A DNA stretch of 64,000 nucleotides from Clostridia bacterium (GCA_017536445.1 JAFXHJ010000006.1:62001-126000), one strand, 5' to 3'. Positions 1 through 10,438 are shown, numbered from the stretch's first letter. Notes: generated by a model from the letters alone, not told the origin. Numbers and translations are program-made.

Positions 1-1
1 T

Positions 2-664
2 CCTAAAGAATATAAAATAACTTTAGACAAAGAAGAATATACAGTTAGAGTAACCAAATATGTAGAACCAATAGTTACATTAAAGAATATCGAGTCATAC
101 ACTTTAGAAGTAGTAGATGAGGCAAAAGCTATAGTGGAAGAAAATAAGATTAAAGGTGTAGAAGTTGGAGAAACAACTTTAAGAGTATTAGGTACAGGAA
201 CTGAAATTGTTAAAGAGGTAAAGCTTACAGTATTACCTAATGAATCTTATACAATAGATGAAAGTATAATAGATACAGAAAATGTATTAACTAATATCCA
301 AACATCTACAACGGTAGAAACACTACTTTCAAAAATACAAGTAGAAGGTTTAAGTATAAAGGTTACAAATGAAGCTGGAACTGAACTTACAGGGGATAAT
401 AAAGTAGGAACAGGAACAAAAATAACATTTGTAAGGGAAGACGGAACAACATATGTTGAGAAGGAAATAGTAATTCGCGGTGATGTAACAGGAGATGGAT
501 TAATAAATTCAGCAGATTTATTAAAGATAGTAAAATACTTAAAAGGTACAACAACGCTTAATACAAAAGCAGCTGATGCTACTATAGATAATTTAGTAAA
601 CTCAGCAGATTTATTAAAAATAGTAAAACACTTAAAAGGCACAAGCCTAATAGATTTCAAATAG
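2..664 (+). CDS. Dockerin-domain secreted protein, 5' end outside window
   Basis: The reading frame is open from base 2, so this is the C-terminal 220 residues of a longer protein; the GTG at 134 is not its start. The middle looks like Ig-type beta-strand sequence (VKLTVLPNESY). The C-terminus is a type I dockerin: two Ca-binding loop-helix repeats, GDVTGDGLINSADLLKIVKY and the matching DATIDNLVNSADLLKIVKH, with Asp at loop positions 1, 5 and 12. Dockerins bind cohesins and tether proteins to surface or scaffold complexes. The gene lies 9 bases upstream of a membrane-anchored beta-sandwich protein and probably shares its mRNA. The function of the missing N-terminal part cannot be judged. Confidence 0.85.
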   Translation, partial: PKEYKITLDKEEYTVRVTKYVEPIVTLKNIESYTLEVVDEAKAIVEENKIKGVEVGETTLRVLGTGTEIVKEVKLTVLPNESYTIDESIIDTENVLTNIQTSTTVETLLSKIQVEGLSIKVTNEAGTELTGDNKVGTGTKITFVREDGTTYVEKEIVIRGDVTGDGLINSADLLKIVKYLKGTTTLNTKAADATIDNLVNSADLLKIVKHLKGTSLIDFK

Positions 665-673
665 AGGTGAAAA

Positions 674-1852
674 ATGAGTAAAATAAAGAAAATATTTAGT
701 AGTATATTAGTTATATTTGTATTTGCCGTAATGCTAACGACAACTTATGCAGCAAGTGCATCAATAACAGCTGCTAAAAAAACAGCATATGTTGGAGATA
801 AGGTTAAAGTTACAGTAACAGTAAAAGCTGCTGCATGGAATCTTAAAGTTTCTGGAAGTGCATCAGGAGATATAATAGGATTTAATATGGATGGAGTAAA
901 CCAAACTACAACAAAAACATATACAGTAAAATGTAGTAAGGTTGGAACATATACAGTAAAGATTTCTGGAGATATTACAGATGCAAATGATGCAAATAGC
1001 ATAATAAATAAATCTGTAACAATAACAGTAAAAGAAAAGCCTGCTACAGAAGATAAAGATACTACAACAACTACAAAATCTTCAAACTGTAATTTAAGTA
1101 AAATATCTTTAAGTGTTGAAGGATTAAGCTTTAAGTCTAGTCAAACGACATATAATATTAAAGTTGGAGCAGATGTAGAAAATATAACAGTAAAAGCAAC
1201 TACAGCACATTCTAAAGCAACATATACAGTAAGTGGTAATAAGAATCTTAAGGCTGGAAACAATGTAATTAAAATAGTTGTTAAAGCTGAAAACGGTGCA
1301 ACAAAAACATATAAAATAAATGTAGAAAAAGAAGGAGATATAGAAGAAACATCTTCGTCCCTAACAAATCTAATAATAGAAAATATGGAATTTGAAGAAC
1401 CATTTACAAAAACAGAAACAGAATATAAAGCTAAACCAATTAAATATACTGAAGAATCACTTAATGTTTTAGCATTTACTGAAGCTGAACAAGCTACGTA
1501 TGTAGTAGAAGGAGCAGACAAATTAAAAGTTGGCGAAAATACGGTAAAAGTAATAGTAACATCTTTAGATGAGAGTAGTACAACAGAATATACAGTTATA
1601 TTTGAAATGCTTGCTAAAGAGGAAGAAAATGCATACGTATCTATATATGGTGAAAACAACAATTTAAATAGTAACAAAACAGAAGAAAAACCAAACAAAT
1701 TAGCATACGTTTTAAATAACAGTTCATTGGTAATACTTGTTTATGCTTTAGCTTTAGTCGAGTTTGCGCAAGTAATTTACTTATACATAAAACTAAATAA
1801 AACTGAAAAAGAATTAGAAGCTGAAAGAGCAAAGAGAAATAAAGTTGAATAA
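674..1852 (+). CDS. Membrane-anchored cadherin-like beta-sandwich surface protein
   Basis: The 392-residue protein has a signal peptide (residues 1-26, ending TYAAS) and an N-terminal Ig-like or cohesin-like strand domain (about 27-120). A Thr-rich linker follows, then two cadherin-like beta-sandwich domains (about 140-220 and 230-310; PF12733 style, with the motif TYxVxGxxxLKxGxN repeated). A transmembrane helix (about 347-372) and a short basic cytoplasmic tail end the protein. SD AGAGGTG precedes ATG 674. It follows a dockerin protein by 9 bases, so the N-terminal domain may be its partner; this is inference, because the domain lacks clear cohesin signatures that I can verify by eye. Confidence 0.75.
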   Translation: MSKIKKIFSSILVIFVFAVMLTTTYAASASITAAKKTAYVGDKVKVTVTVKAAAWNLKVSGSASGDIIGFNMDGVNQTTTKTYTVKCSKVGTYTVKISGDITDANDANSIINKSVTITVKEKPATEDKDTTTTTKSSNCNLSKISLSVEGLSFKSSQTTYNIKVGADVENITVKATTAHSKATYTVSGNKNLKAGNNVIKIVVKAENGATKTYKINVEKEGDIEETSSSLTNLIIENMEFEEPFTKTETEYKAKPIKYTEESLNVLAFTEAEQATYVVEGADKLKVGENTVKVIVTSLDESSTTEYTVIFEMLAKEEENAYVSIYGENNNLNSNKTEEKPNKLAYVLNNSSLVILVYALALVEFAQVIYLYIKLNKTEKELEAERAKRNKVE

Positions 1853-1853
1853 A

Positions 1854-1895
1854 AGTAAAAGAGATATGCTGAAAAACATATCTCTTTTACTTTAT
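1854..1895 (+). terminator. Hairpin after the beta-sandwich gene
   Basis: A perfect 15-bp stem (1854-1868 with 1877-1891) closes an 8-base loop directly after the stop codon. The following T content is modest (TTTATAG), so termination may be incomplete. Confidence 0.6.
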
Positions 1896-1900
1896 AGATA

Positions 1901-1929
1901 TTGTAAAAAAACAAAATATGTAATAGTAT
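1901..1929 (+). promoter_or_regulatory. Promoter of pilin gene, TTGTAA-N17-TAGTAT
   Basis: The -35 box TTGTAA lies at 1901-1906 and the -10 box TAGTAT at 1924-1929, 17 bases apart. The spacer holds ACAAAATATG and the -10 is TAGTAT, both also found upstream of the pilins at 46074 and 46999, so the three genes appear to share a promoter type. Confidence 0.55.
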
Positions 1930-1960
1930 ATCTGTATAAGAAACGAAAGCGGGAATGTAT

Positions 1961-2998
1961 ATGAAAAACAGAAAAGGGATATCATTAATAGTACTAGTTA
2001 TAACAATTATAGTTATGATAATCTTAGCTTCAGCTGTGATTGTAACATTAAATAATGATGAAATAGTAGACAAGGCTAATACTGCCGTGAAAAAAAACAA
2101 CGAACAACAAGTTAAACAATTAGCGGCACTGGTTTGGGCAGACGTAAGTATGGAAGGGTATGTTGGAGAACAACTAGAAAATGAAGTAATACGTAGACTT
2201 GAAGAAGAAGGTATATACGAAGAGGATTGGGATATAACAGTTACTGAAGAGGGTGTTAAAATATCTCAAAGTGTGCCAAGAGATACAACAGCATTAAATC
2301 CAACAGGTGTTATTCCAGCAGGTGCAACATATACTCAATATATAAACGGAAGAAAAGTTTATGACTCGGATGAATCGGAATATTTATGGCTATATGATAG
2401 TGTAGTAACATATAATGCGGGACAAAATTTCCCAAGCACAATAAACAGTGGAGATGTTTATACATATGGGGATTATGAATATTGTTACAATTGGCCAAGA
2501 AAAATATATGCTGATTGGGGAAATATAACTACTATGCAATCATACCAAATTGAGGGCTGGGGGGTATACTATATCGGTACGGAAGGAACGCCTACTGATA
2601 TGTTGGAATCTATTAATGGTAAGCCGATAACGTCTATAAATGCGGCGTTCGCTAATAATACTAACCTTATAGATGCAAGCGTGGTAGATATACCAAGCAC
2701 TGTAACAGATATGATGGATGCGTTTGCTTTTTGCAGCAATTTAACAAAAGCACCTAAGATTCCAAATGATGTAGAAAATATGTTTTGCACTTTCCAAGGA
2801 TGTAAATCTTTAATAAGCGCTCCAAAAATACCAGAAAGTGTAACGAATATAGCTAACGTATTTAATGATTGTTTGTCTTTAACAGGAAAAATATTATTGC
2901 CGTGTTCGCAAAAAACGGGATTTGAAGGTTTTTTAAATTGTTCAGGCACAATTGAATTTTATCATATAACAAATTGCTCTAGAGCTTGCGGAGCATAA
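1961..2998 (+). CDS. Modular pilin-like protein with leucine-rich C-terminal region
   Basis: The 345-residue protein starts at ATG 1961; GCGGGA sits 6 bases upstream, whereas the ATG at 1955 overlaps that site. A type III (prepilin) signal, MKNRKG then ISLIVLVITIIVMIILA, is followed by about 80 residues homologous to the pilin at 46074 (shared pattern KQLAALVWA, EEGVKIS). The usual Glu at mature position 5 is Val. Residues about 225-345 carry BspA/DUF285-like repeats (NLTKAPKIP, SLISAPKIP) and end in a Cys-containing tail. The family suggests a surface filament or pseudopilus subunit; the C-terminal part probably displays a binding domain. No pilus machinery lies nearby. Confidence 0.75.
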   Translation: MKNRKGISLIVLVITIIVMIILASAVIVTLNNDEIVDKANTAVKKNNEQQVKQLAALVWADVSMEGYVGEQLENEVIRRLEEEGIYEEDWDITVTEEGVKISQSVPRDTTALNPTGVIPAGATYTQYINGRKVYDSDESEYLWLYDSVVTYNAGQNFPSTINSGDVYTYGDYEYCYNWPRKIYADWGNITTMQSYQIEGWGVYYIGTEGTPTDMLESINGKPITSINAAFANNTNLIDASVVDIPSTVTDMMDAFAFCSNLTKAPKIPNDVENMFCTFQGCKSLISAPKIPESVTNIANVFNDCLSLTGKILLPCSQKTGFEGFLNCSGTIEFYHITNCSRACGA

Positions 2999-3001
2999 AA
3001 T

Positions 3002-3030
3002 AAAAGGAATGTACATAGTACATTCTTTTT
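3002..3030 (+). terminator. Terminator of the 1961 pilin gene
   Basis: An 8-bp stem GAATGTAC/GTACATTC (3007-3014, 3018-3025) with a 3-base loop is followed by TTTTT, just after the stop codon. Confidence 0.8.
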
Positions 3031-3072
3031 CACTTTATATAATACATATCATAAAATACACTAGGTGGTTTT

Positions 3073-3594
3073 ATGCTTAAAAGAATTAAAGAATTGTACC
3101 TTGATGCACAGAATATTTTATCTAAAGATCCTGCAGCAAGGAATATATTTGAAGTTATATTACTCTATCCCGGATTTCACGCATTAGTTTATCATAGACT
3201 TGCACATGGCTTGTACTTAAAAGGTCTAAGATTTATACCAAGATGTATTTCTCAACTTGCTAGATTTTTAACCGGAATAGAAATACATCCAGGAGCTATA
3301 ATTGGCAAGAGGTTATTTATTGATCATGGAATGGGAATAGTAATTGGTGAAACTGCAGAAGTTGGAGATGACTGTACTATTTACCACGGGGTTACATTAG
3401 GTGGTACTGGCAAAGATAAATTTAAACGACATCCTACTATAGGTAATAATGTAATGATAGGCGCTGGGGCAAAGGTATTAGGTCCAGTGTACATTGCAGA
3501 TAATATTAAGATAGGAGCAGGAGCAGTTGTAGTAGATAGTTTTAGCGAATGTGGAACAACAATAATTGGGGTAAAAGGAAGAATTAAAAAGTAA
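3073..3594 (+). CDS. cysE: Serine O-acetyltransferase
   Basis: Transfers acetyl from acetyl-CoA to L-serine, the first step of cysteine synthesis in the cytoplasm. The 173-residue protein has the short N-terminal helical domain of Firmicute CysE and a left-handed beta helix of hexapeptide repeats (about 65-155). Conserved active-site segments are visible: [14 protein letters not shown], and HGVTLGGTG before a flexible loop. SD AGGTGG precedes ATG 3073. It is a single gene between a pilin terminator and the hrcA control region; no cysK lies in the window. A serine acetyltransferase of this length and motif set is unlikely to be another hexapeptide transferase. Confidence 0.93.
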   Translation: MLKRIKELYLDAQNILSKDPAARNIFEVILLYPGFHALVYHRLAHGLYLKGLRFIPRCISQLARFLTGIEIHPGAIIGKRLFIDHGMGIVIGETAEVGDDCTIYHGVTLGGTGKDKFKRHPTIGNNVMIGAGAKVLGPVYIADNIKIGAGAVVVDSFSECGTTIIGVKGRIKK

Positions 3595-3629
3595 CGAAAT
3601 ATGTAGAAAAAATGGGATTTATAACATAA

Positions 3630-3656
3630 TTAGCACTCTTTATGTGAAAGTGCTAA
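3630..3656 (+). promoter_or_regulatory. Distal CIRCE operator, also a possible cysE terminator
   Basis: TTAGCACTC-N9-AAGTGCTAA is the HrcA-binding CIRCE inverted repeat with one departure from GAGTGCTAA. It lies upstream of the hrcA promoter. A long T-rich run begins immediately after it (TTTTTTTAATTTTTTTC), so the same stem could terminate cysE transcripts. Confidence 0.9.
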
Positions 3657-3683
3657 TTTTTTTAATTTTTTTCATAAAAACTG

Positions 3684-3712
3684 TTGACAATATATATAAA
3701 CGGATGTATTAT
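3684..3712 (+). promoter_or_regulatory. hrcA operon promoter TTGACA-N17-TATTAT
   Basis: A consensus -35 box (3684-3689) and TATTAT (3707-3712) are 17 bases apart, placing the transcription start near 3719, just before the second CIRCE element. Confidence 0.88.
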
Positions 3713-3722
3713 ATAGGGGAAA

Positions 3723-3749
3723 TTAGCACTCGAGGTGTTAAAGTGCTAA
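3723..3749 (+). promoter_or_regulatory. Proximal CIRCE operator
   Basis: TTAGCACTC-N9-AAGTGCTAA spans the expected start of the mRNA and the hrcA leader. HrcA bound here would block initiation or escape; heat relieves HrcA repression in this family. Confidence 0.93.
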
Positions 3750-3762
3750 TAGGGTGAATAGA

Positions 3763-4764
3763 ATGGAATTAGATGAAAGAAAAAAGAAGATTCTAGCCAC
3801 AGTAGTAGAAAGTTATATTGAGTCAGCAGAACCGGTTGGTTCAAAGCAAATAGCAGAAGAATATGGTATTAGTTCTGCAACTATAAGAAATGAACTTAAG
3901 CTATTAGAAGACTATGGTTTGTTAGAACAACCACATGTCTCAGCAGGAAGAGTACCATCTACAGAAGGGTATAGATATTATGTAGATAATCTTATGAAAA
4001 ATGATACACTAGCAATGGTGGACATAGATTATATAAACAATAATATCGTAAGTTATGGAAGTGTAGAAAAGACATTAGAACACGCTGCTGAAGTTGTAGC
4101 TAAAGTATTAAACTTACCAACAGTACTTAATGTAAAATCTAGTGACGTGGTTGAACAAGTAAAAATATTAAAGATATCTGAAAAGGTTCTCTTAATTATA
4201 CTTATGTCTAAGTCTGGAACAGTTAAAGATGTTATTGTTCAAATAAATGATACTTTACCTGAAGAAAGAATAGATGAATTAACAACGTTACTAAATAAGA
4301 ACTTGAAGGGAACACCACTTGAGAATTTATCGCTTGTGTTAAACGATATGATTCATAAGGAGTTGAAGAAATTTTCTCATGTGTTAAGTGAGATAAACAA
4401 GAATATGTTAGATAGAGTTACAAAGAGAAAGACTGAAGTTAAAGGCGATATATCTAATATGTTAGCTTTACCAGAATTCTCAGATGCTGAAGAAATTAAG
4501 AAATATCTAAATGTAGTAGGAACAAACAATATAATAAATGAAGTATTAGAAAAAGTTGAAGCAAATGATGTTTCTGTTATTATTGGAAATGAGCATAAAG
4601 AGTTACTTCTTAAAGATTACACTTTAGTATCACTTGATGTAACAGATAATACAACTAACGCAAGTCTTGGAATAATATCTCCAAAGAGAGTAGATTATTC
4701 TAAAACTATAAATACATTAAAATTAGTTAATGAAAAACTAAGAAAGATTTTTAATAAGGATTAA
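3763..4764 (+). CDS. hrcA: Heat-inducible repressor HrcA
   Basis: A transcriptional repressor that binds CIRCE and is kept active by GroEL in known systems. The 333-residue form starts at ATG 3763, with AGGGTGA just upstream; the GTG at 3754 lies inside that site and is less likely. The N-terminal winged helix (about 1-75) contains SSATIRNEL and the wing LEQPHVSAGRVPSTEGYR. A GAF-like dimerisation region follows, with the signature VSVIIGNE near the C-terminus. It is the first gene of hrcA-grpE-dnaK-dnaJ and has two CIRCE elements in front, so it is autoregulated. Confidence 0.96.
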   Translation: MELDERKKKILATVVESYIESAEPVGSKQIAEEYGISSATIRNELKLLEDYGLLEQPHVSAGRVPSTEGYRYYVDNLMKNDTLAMVDIDYINNNIVSYGSVEKTLEHAAEVVAKVLNLPTVLNVKSSDVVEQVKILKISEKVLLIILMSKSGTVKDVIVQINDTLPEERIDELTTLLNKNLKGTPLENLSLVLNDMIHKELKKFSHVLSEINKNMLDRVTKRKTEVKGDISNMLALPEFSDAEEIKKYLNVVGTNNIINEVLEKVEANDVSVIIGNEHKELLLKDYTLVSLDVTDNTTNASLGIISPKRVDYSKTINTLKLVNEKLRKIFNKD

Positions 4765-4776
4765 GGAGGTGTTATT

Positions 4777-5301
4777 GTGGCAAAAAGTAAGGCAGAAGAA
4801 ACACTTGAAACAAAAGAACAAGTAGATAGCAAAGAAGCAGAAGCTTACATTAAGAAATTAAATGAAGATTTAGAGGCACAAAAGAAACTAGCAGATGAAT
4901 ATTGCGATGGCTTAAAAAGAAATATGGCTGAATTCGATAATTACAAAAAGAGAATGAACAAAGAAAAAGAAACATTGTATTCATCAACATTATCTAGTGT
5001 AATATCTGAAATGTTACCAATAATAGACAACTTTGAAAAAGCTAAAGATGCTGAATGTTCAGATGAAACATATAAGACAGGAATATCGATGATATATACA
5101 CAGTTAATAGAAATGCTTAAAAAACAAGGTGTAGAAAAAATACCAGATTTAGGCGAAACATTTGATCCAGATATACACGAAGCAGTAATGAGTATAGAAG
5201 ACGAAACTAAAGGCGAAAAAGAAATCGTTGAAGTATTTAGAACTGGATATAGAATGAAAGATAAAGTAGTGCGTCACTCACTAGTTAAAGTGGCAAATTA
5301 A
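4777..5301 (+). CDS. grpE: Nucleotide exchange factor GrpE
   Basis: Releases ADP from DnaK in the chaperone cycle. The 174-residue protein has a long coiled coil (about 15-85, rich in K, E and A, with MAEFDNYKKRM) and a beta domain with the family pattern DPDIHEAV, GYRMKDKVVRHSLVKVA at the C-terminus. GTG 4777 is preceded by AAGGAGGT, which overlaps the hrcA stop codon, so translation of the two may be coupled. Length and order match clostridial GrpE. Confidence 0.95.
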   Translation: MAKSKAEETLETKEQVDSKEAEAYIKKLNEDLEAQKKLADEYCDGLKRNMAEFDNYKKRMNKEKETLYSSTLSSVISEMLPIIDNFEKAKDAECSDETYKTGISMIYTQLIEMLKKQGVEKIPDLGETFDPDIHEAVMSIEDETKGEKEIVEVFRTGYRMKDKVVRHSLVKVAN

Positions 5302-5315
5302 TTAAATGGTTACAA

Positions 5316-5352
5316 CTTAAATATATTAATTATATAAACAAATATATTTAAG
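5316..5352 (+). other. AT-only hairpin between grpE and dnaK
   Basis: A perfect 12-bp stem (5316-5327 with 5341-5352) closes a 13-base loop. There is no T-run after it, so it is more likely an mRNA processing or stability element than a terminator. Confidence 0.5.
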
Positions 5353-5387
5353 CTATACATAATTTTTGTAGTATTAGGAGGAATTAA

Positions 5388-7214
<1,827 letters not shown>

Positions 7215-7227
7215 GTAATTTAAGTTG

Positions 7228-7254
7228 GAAACGGGATTTAACTAATTCCGTTTC
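7228..7254 (+). other. Hairpin between dnaK and dnaJ
   Basis: An 11-bp stem with one G-U pair (7228-7238 with 7244-7254) and a 5-base loop is followed only by TTACTA. It could be a weak attenuator or a processing site that lowers dnaJ expression relative to dnaK. Confidence 0.5.
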
Positions 7255-7274
7255 TTACTAGAAAGGGCTATAAA

Positions 7275-8420
7275 ATGGCTAGTAAGGATTATTATGATAT
7301 TCTTGGAGTGCAAAAGTCTGCAACTCAAGATGAAATAAAAAAAGCATATAGACAAAAAGCAAAACAATATCATCCAGACTCAAACCAAGGTAATGAAAAA
7401 GAAGCAGAAGCTAAGTTTAAAGAAGTTTCTGAGGCGTATAGTGTGTTATCCGATGAAGGCAAAAGAGCACAATATGATAGATTTGGTGCTGATGCTGTAA
7501 ATGGTAACGGATATGCTGGATATGGTGCTGGCGGATACGGAGCAGGCGGTTTTGACTTCTCTGGATTTAACGGCGGTTTCGATATTGATCTAGAAGACAT
7601 TATAGGCAGTATGTTTGGTGGTGGCTTTGGTGGCTACAAACAAGCTGCAAAAAACGGGCCAGTTAAAGGCTCAGATATAAGATATAATATGAAACTTACT
7701 TTTGAAGAAGCTGTATTTGGTGTAAAGAAAGAAATTTCTATAACACGTAATGAATCTTGCGCTACATGTAATGGAACGGGTTCAAAAACAGGTGAAAAAG
7801 TTACTTGCGATAAGTGCGGTGGAAAAGGAAAAATCCAAAGTGTACAAAACACTATTATGGGTACATTTAGCACAGTTAAGGTTTGCGATAAATGTAATGG
7901 CGAAGGTAAGATAATAAAAGAACCTTGTGAGACTTGCGCAGGAATAGGAACAGTTAGAAAAGCTAAGAAGGTTGAAATAAATATACCAGCAGGAATAGAC
8001 GATGGGCAAGCAATAGCGTTACAAGGTCAAGGTGATGTTGGTAAGCGCGGTGGCCAAAATGGAGATTTATTCATAGTTGTATCAATTCTTCCACATAAAA
8101 TATTTAAAAGAAAAGGAAGAGATATATACTTTGAAACTAAAATACCATTTGTAAAAGCAGTGCTTGGCGGACCAATTAAAATACCAACGCTTGAAGGTGA
8201 GATGAATTTTGATATACCAGAAGGTACTCAACCAGATACAATCTTTACAGTAAGAAATAAAGGAGTTCCATATAGAAATAGTAGAGGAAATCTAGAATTT
8301 AAGGTTCAAATAGAAATACCTAAAAAGTTATCAGATAAGCAAAGAGAACTACTTGAACAATATGCAATATCTTGTAGTGAAGAGGTAACAACAAAGAAAA
8401 AAGGATTCTTTGGAAAGTAG
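7275..8420 (+). CDS. dnaJ: Co-chaperone DnaJ (Hsp40)
   Basis: Stimulates DnaK ATPase and delivers clients. Residues 5-70 form the J domain with YHPD. A Gly-rich region (about 75-115) follows, then the zinc region with four CxxCxGxG motifs ([32 protein letters not shown]), and a C-terminal substrate-binding domain. The 381-residue length is typical of type I DnaJ. It closes the heat-shock operon and is followed by a terminator. Identification is certain from the domain order. Confidence 0.98.
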   Translation: MASKDYYDILGVQKSATQDEIKKAYRQKAKQYHPDSNQGNEKEAEAKFKEVSEAYSVLSDEGKRAQYDRFGADAVNGNGYAGYGAGGYGAGGFDFSGFNGGFDIDLEDIIGSMFGGGFGGYKQAAKNGPVKGSDIRYNMKLTFEEAVFGVKKEISITRNESCATCNGTGSKTGEKVTCDKCGGKGKIQSVQNTIMGTFSTVKVCDKCNGEGKIIKEPCETCAGIGTVRKAKKVEINIPAGIDDGQAIALQGQGDVGKRGGQNGDLFIVVSILPHKIFKRKGRDIYFETKIPFVKAVLGGPIKIPTLEGEMNFDIPEGTQPDTIFTVRNKGVPYRNSRGNLEFKVQIEIPKKLSDKQRELLEQYAISCSEEVTTKKKGFFGK

Positions 8421-8441
8421 AATTGTAGAAAATAAATATAG

Positions 8442-8466
8442 AAGCAGGGCTAAGGCTCTGCTTTTT
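8442..8466 (+). terminator. Terminator of the heat-shock operon
   Basis: A 9-bp stem AAGCAGGGC/GCTCTGCTT with one G-U pair and a 4-base loop TAAG is followed by TTTTT. Confidence 0.9.
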
Positions 8467-8469
8467 ATA

Positions 8470-8498
8470 TTGAAAAATGCAGTAAAAAAATATATAAT
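8470..8498 (+). promoter_or_regulatory. Promoter TTGAAA-N17-TATAAT for the YcxB-like gene
   Basis: The -35 box (8470-8475) and a perfect -10 box (8493-8498) are 17 bases apart and start right at the end of the preceding terminator. The expected mRNA start (about 8505) is only about 10 bases before the GTG start. Confidence 0.75.
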
Positions 8499-8515
8499 AC
8501 TTACAGGTGATTAAT

Positions 8516-9046
8516 GTGGAAAAAGTAGTAAGTAATGTAGAATATACAGAAGAATTGTTAAAAGAATTTAATAGGTTACACAATAGATATAGCACAAGAG
8601 TATTAGACAAGTTTGTAAATGTATTAGCAACAATAATATTCATATGTGATTTGATTATACTATGTGTTTTAGGAATAACAGGTTTTGATATTACTTTAAT
8701 ATTAGCAAATCTAATATTTATATTTCTTTTAATAGGTATTAATACAGATGTGGTATCAGATTTTGCGACTAAAATGTTTCTAAAATCAGATAAGATTAAC
8801 TTAAATTCTAAAGCTCTTCAAACATTTACTAAAGAAGCAGTAAGTACAGTAGATGATATGACTACTAGTACTATCCCATATAGCAAGTTATATAAAGTAA
8901 TGGAAACAGAAAAATATATTTTCTATTATTTAAATAAAATGCAAGCAGGTATAGTTGTAAAAGCAAATAATACGGATGAAGAAATAGAGTTTATATCTAG
9001 TACATTAAAAGAAAATGTAAAGAAATATATTGTATATAACAAGTAG
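8516..9046 (+). CDS. YcxB-like membrane protein
   Basis: The 176-residue protein starts at GTG 8516, with AGGTGA 5 bases upstream; the GTG at 8507 is inside that site. Two hydrophobic segments (about 38-58 and 62-80) are followed by a soluble C-terminal domain of the YcxB type (TIPYSKLYKVMETEKYIFYYL). In this family two helices are followed by a PH-like cytoplasmic domain of unknown role. It takes the place where prmA often lies between dnaJ and rsmE, and stops 7 bases before rsmE, so the two are probably one operon. Confidence 0.6.
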   Translation: MEKVVSNVEYTEELLKEFNRLHNRYSTRVLDKFVNVLATIIFICDLIILCVLGITGFDITLILANLIFIFLLIGINTDVVSDFATKMFLKSDKINLNSKALQTFTKEAVSTVDDMTTSTIPYSKLYKVMETEKYIFYYLNKMQAGIVVKANNTDEEIEFISSTLKENVKKYIVYNK

Positions 9047-9053
9047 GTGGATT

Positions 9054-9770
9054 ATGTCTAAAAGATTTATAGTAGATAGTAAAAATATTAAAAAAGTGGA
9101 TAACAACATTAGTATATTTGGTGATGAGGCTCATCACATAAATGTATTAAGATATAGAGTAAAAGATAAGGTGTATATAAACGAATACGAAGTAGAAATT
9201 ACTGAAATGGATAAAGAATATGTGTCAGGAGTAATAGTAGGTAGCTTAGAAGAAAAAGGTGTGCCAAATACGAATATTACATTGGTGCAAGCATACCTTA
9301 AATCAGATAAGATGGAGCATGTTACTCAAAAAGCAGTTGAGCTTGGTGCAAAAGAAATACTCCCAGTAATGTCTAAAAACTGTGTTGTTAAGCTAGATGA
9401 AAAAGATAAGACTAAGAAAGTAGATAGATTAAACAAGATTGCTAAAGAGGCAGTAGAACAATGTGGAAGAACAGATGAAGTAGAAGTATTAGATGTAGAA
9501 AATTTGCTTAAAGTAGATTATTCTAAATTTGATGCAGTATTAATCTGTCATGAAGCAAGTACAAACAGCTTAAAAGAGGCAATAAATAACATTAAAAATT
9601 TTAATAGCATAGCAGTAATTGTAGGACCAGAAGGTGGCCTTGATGAAAAGGAAGTAGAGGAACTTTTAAGAAATAAAAATGCATATGTAGTAAGTTTGGG
9701 TGAAAGAGTTTTAAGAGCTGAAACGGCAAGCTTTTCAATACTTAGTATTCTTTGGTATGAGTTAGGTTAA
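9054..9770 (+). CDS. rsmE: 16S rRNA m3U1498 methyltransferase RsmE
   Basis: Methylates U1498 of 16S rRNA using S-adenosylmethionine. The start is ATG 9054 with AGGTGG in front. The 238-residue protein has an N-terminal PUA-like domain (GDEAHHINVLRYRVKDKVYI) and a SPOUT trefoil-knot domain with QAYLKSDKMEHVTQKAVELGA, VGPEGGLDEKEVEEL and LGERVLRAETA, which form the SAM site. Its position shortly after dnaJ is the usual Firmicute arrangement. Confidence 0.95.
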   Translation: MSKRFIVDSKNIKKVDNNISIFGDEAHHINVLRYRVKDKVYINEYEVEITEMDKEYVSGVIVGSLEEKGVPNTNITLVQAYLKSDKMEHVTQKAVELGAKEILPVMSKNCVVKLDEKDKTKKVDRLNKIAKEAVEQCGRTDEVEVLDVENLLKVDYSKFDAVLICHEASTNSLKEAINNIKNFNSIAVIVGPEGGLDEKEVEELLRNKNAYVVSLGERVLRAETASFSILSILWYELG

Positions 9771-9772
9771 AC

Positions 9773-9801
9773 TTGACAGTAAACATAATATATAGTATAA
9801 T
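9773..9801 (+). promoter_or_regulatory. Consensus promoter TTGACA-N17-TATAAT
   Basis: Perfect -35 (9773-9778) and -10 (9796-9801) boxes with a 17-base spacer lie directly after the rsmE stop. It drives the PAP2-family gene. Confidence 0.92.
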
Positions 9802-9845
9802 AAATAAGCTCAAAACAAAAACTAAATTCATAATTGGAGGACGGT

Positions 9846-10415
9846 ATGAAGCTAATAATCTATATAGCTTTAACAGCATTAGCAACTTGCGTATTATCGC
9901 AAACATTAAAACTTCTTTTTAACACAATGGTAAACAAAACGAAATTCAGTCTAAGGAAGATTACATCAGATGGTAATTATCCTTCTAGTCATACGGGATT
10001 TGTAACAAGCGTAACAGCTATTTCATGGATATATACGGTACGGGAAATCTTAAATTCAGAAAACGCTAGCATTAGTGTTTGGTGCTCTATGGCATTTACT
10101 GCTCTTGCAGTTGTCATCATTAGGGATGCTCTGGGTGTAAGATATACCGTACAAAAACTCTGTGAAACAGTAACCAAGCTTGCGGAAGGTTCTGAACATG
10201 AAGAAGAGATAAGAAAAGAGATGGATATTAAATCTGGTCATAAACCGTATGAGGTTATGGGCGGTGCAATCCTTGGAATTATCGTAGCTGGCATTACATC
10301 ATGTATTTACTACAAATTGTACAAGCTTTTGCCTATTGCAATTGTAGCAATTGTGCTTTATGTTGTGGTATCTATCTTGGTGTTAAAGAAGAAAACAAAA
10401 GAAAATGCAGCCTAA
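9846..10415 (+). CDS. Divergent PAP2 family membrane protein (DUF212)
   Basis: The 189-residue protein starts at ATG 9846 behind GGAGGAC; the TTG at 9834 is inside that site. About four or five hydrophobic helices carry the DUF212 signatures YPSSHTGFV (phosphatase-like His), RDALGVRYTVQK and SGHKPYEVMGGAILGI. This fits a membrane phosphatase related to PAP2 enzymes such as YuiD; the substrate is unknown. It is a single gene with a perfect sigma-A promoter and its own terminator. Codon use is somewhat more GC-rich than in the neighbours. Confidence 0.85.
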   Translation: MKLIIYIALTALATCVLSQTLKLLFNTMVNKTKFSLRKITSDGNYPSSHTGFVTSVTAISWIYTVREILNSENASISVWCSMAFTALAVVIIRDALGVRYTVQKLCETVTKLAEGSEHEEEIRKEMDIKSGHKPYEVMGGAILGIIVAGITSCIYYKLYKLLPIAIVAIVLYVVVSILVLKKKTKENAA

Positions 10416-10438
10416 TTACAAATTAGGCTGTATTTTTT
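10408..10438 (+). terminator. Terminator of the PAP2 gene
   Basis: The 10-bp stem CAGCCTAATT/AATTAGGCTG (10408-10417, 10421-10430), loop ACA, is followed by TATTTTTT. The stem includes the stop codon. Confidence 0.92.
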
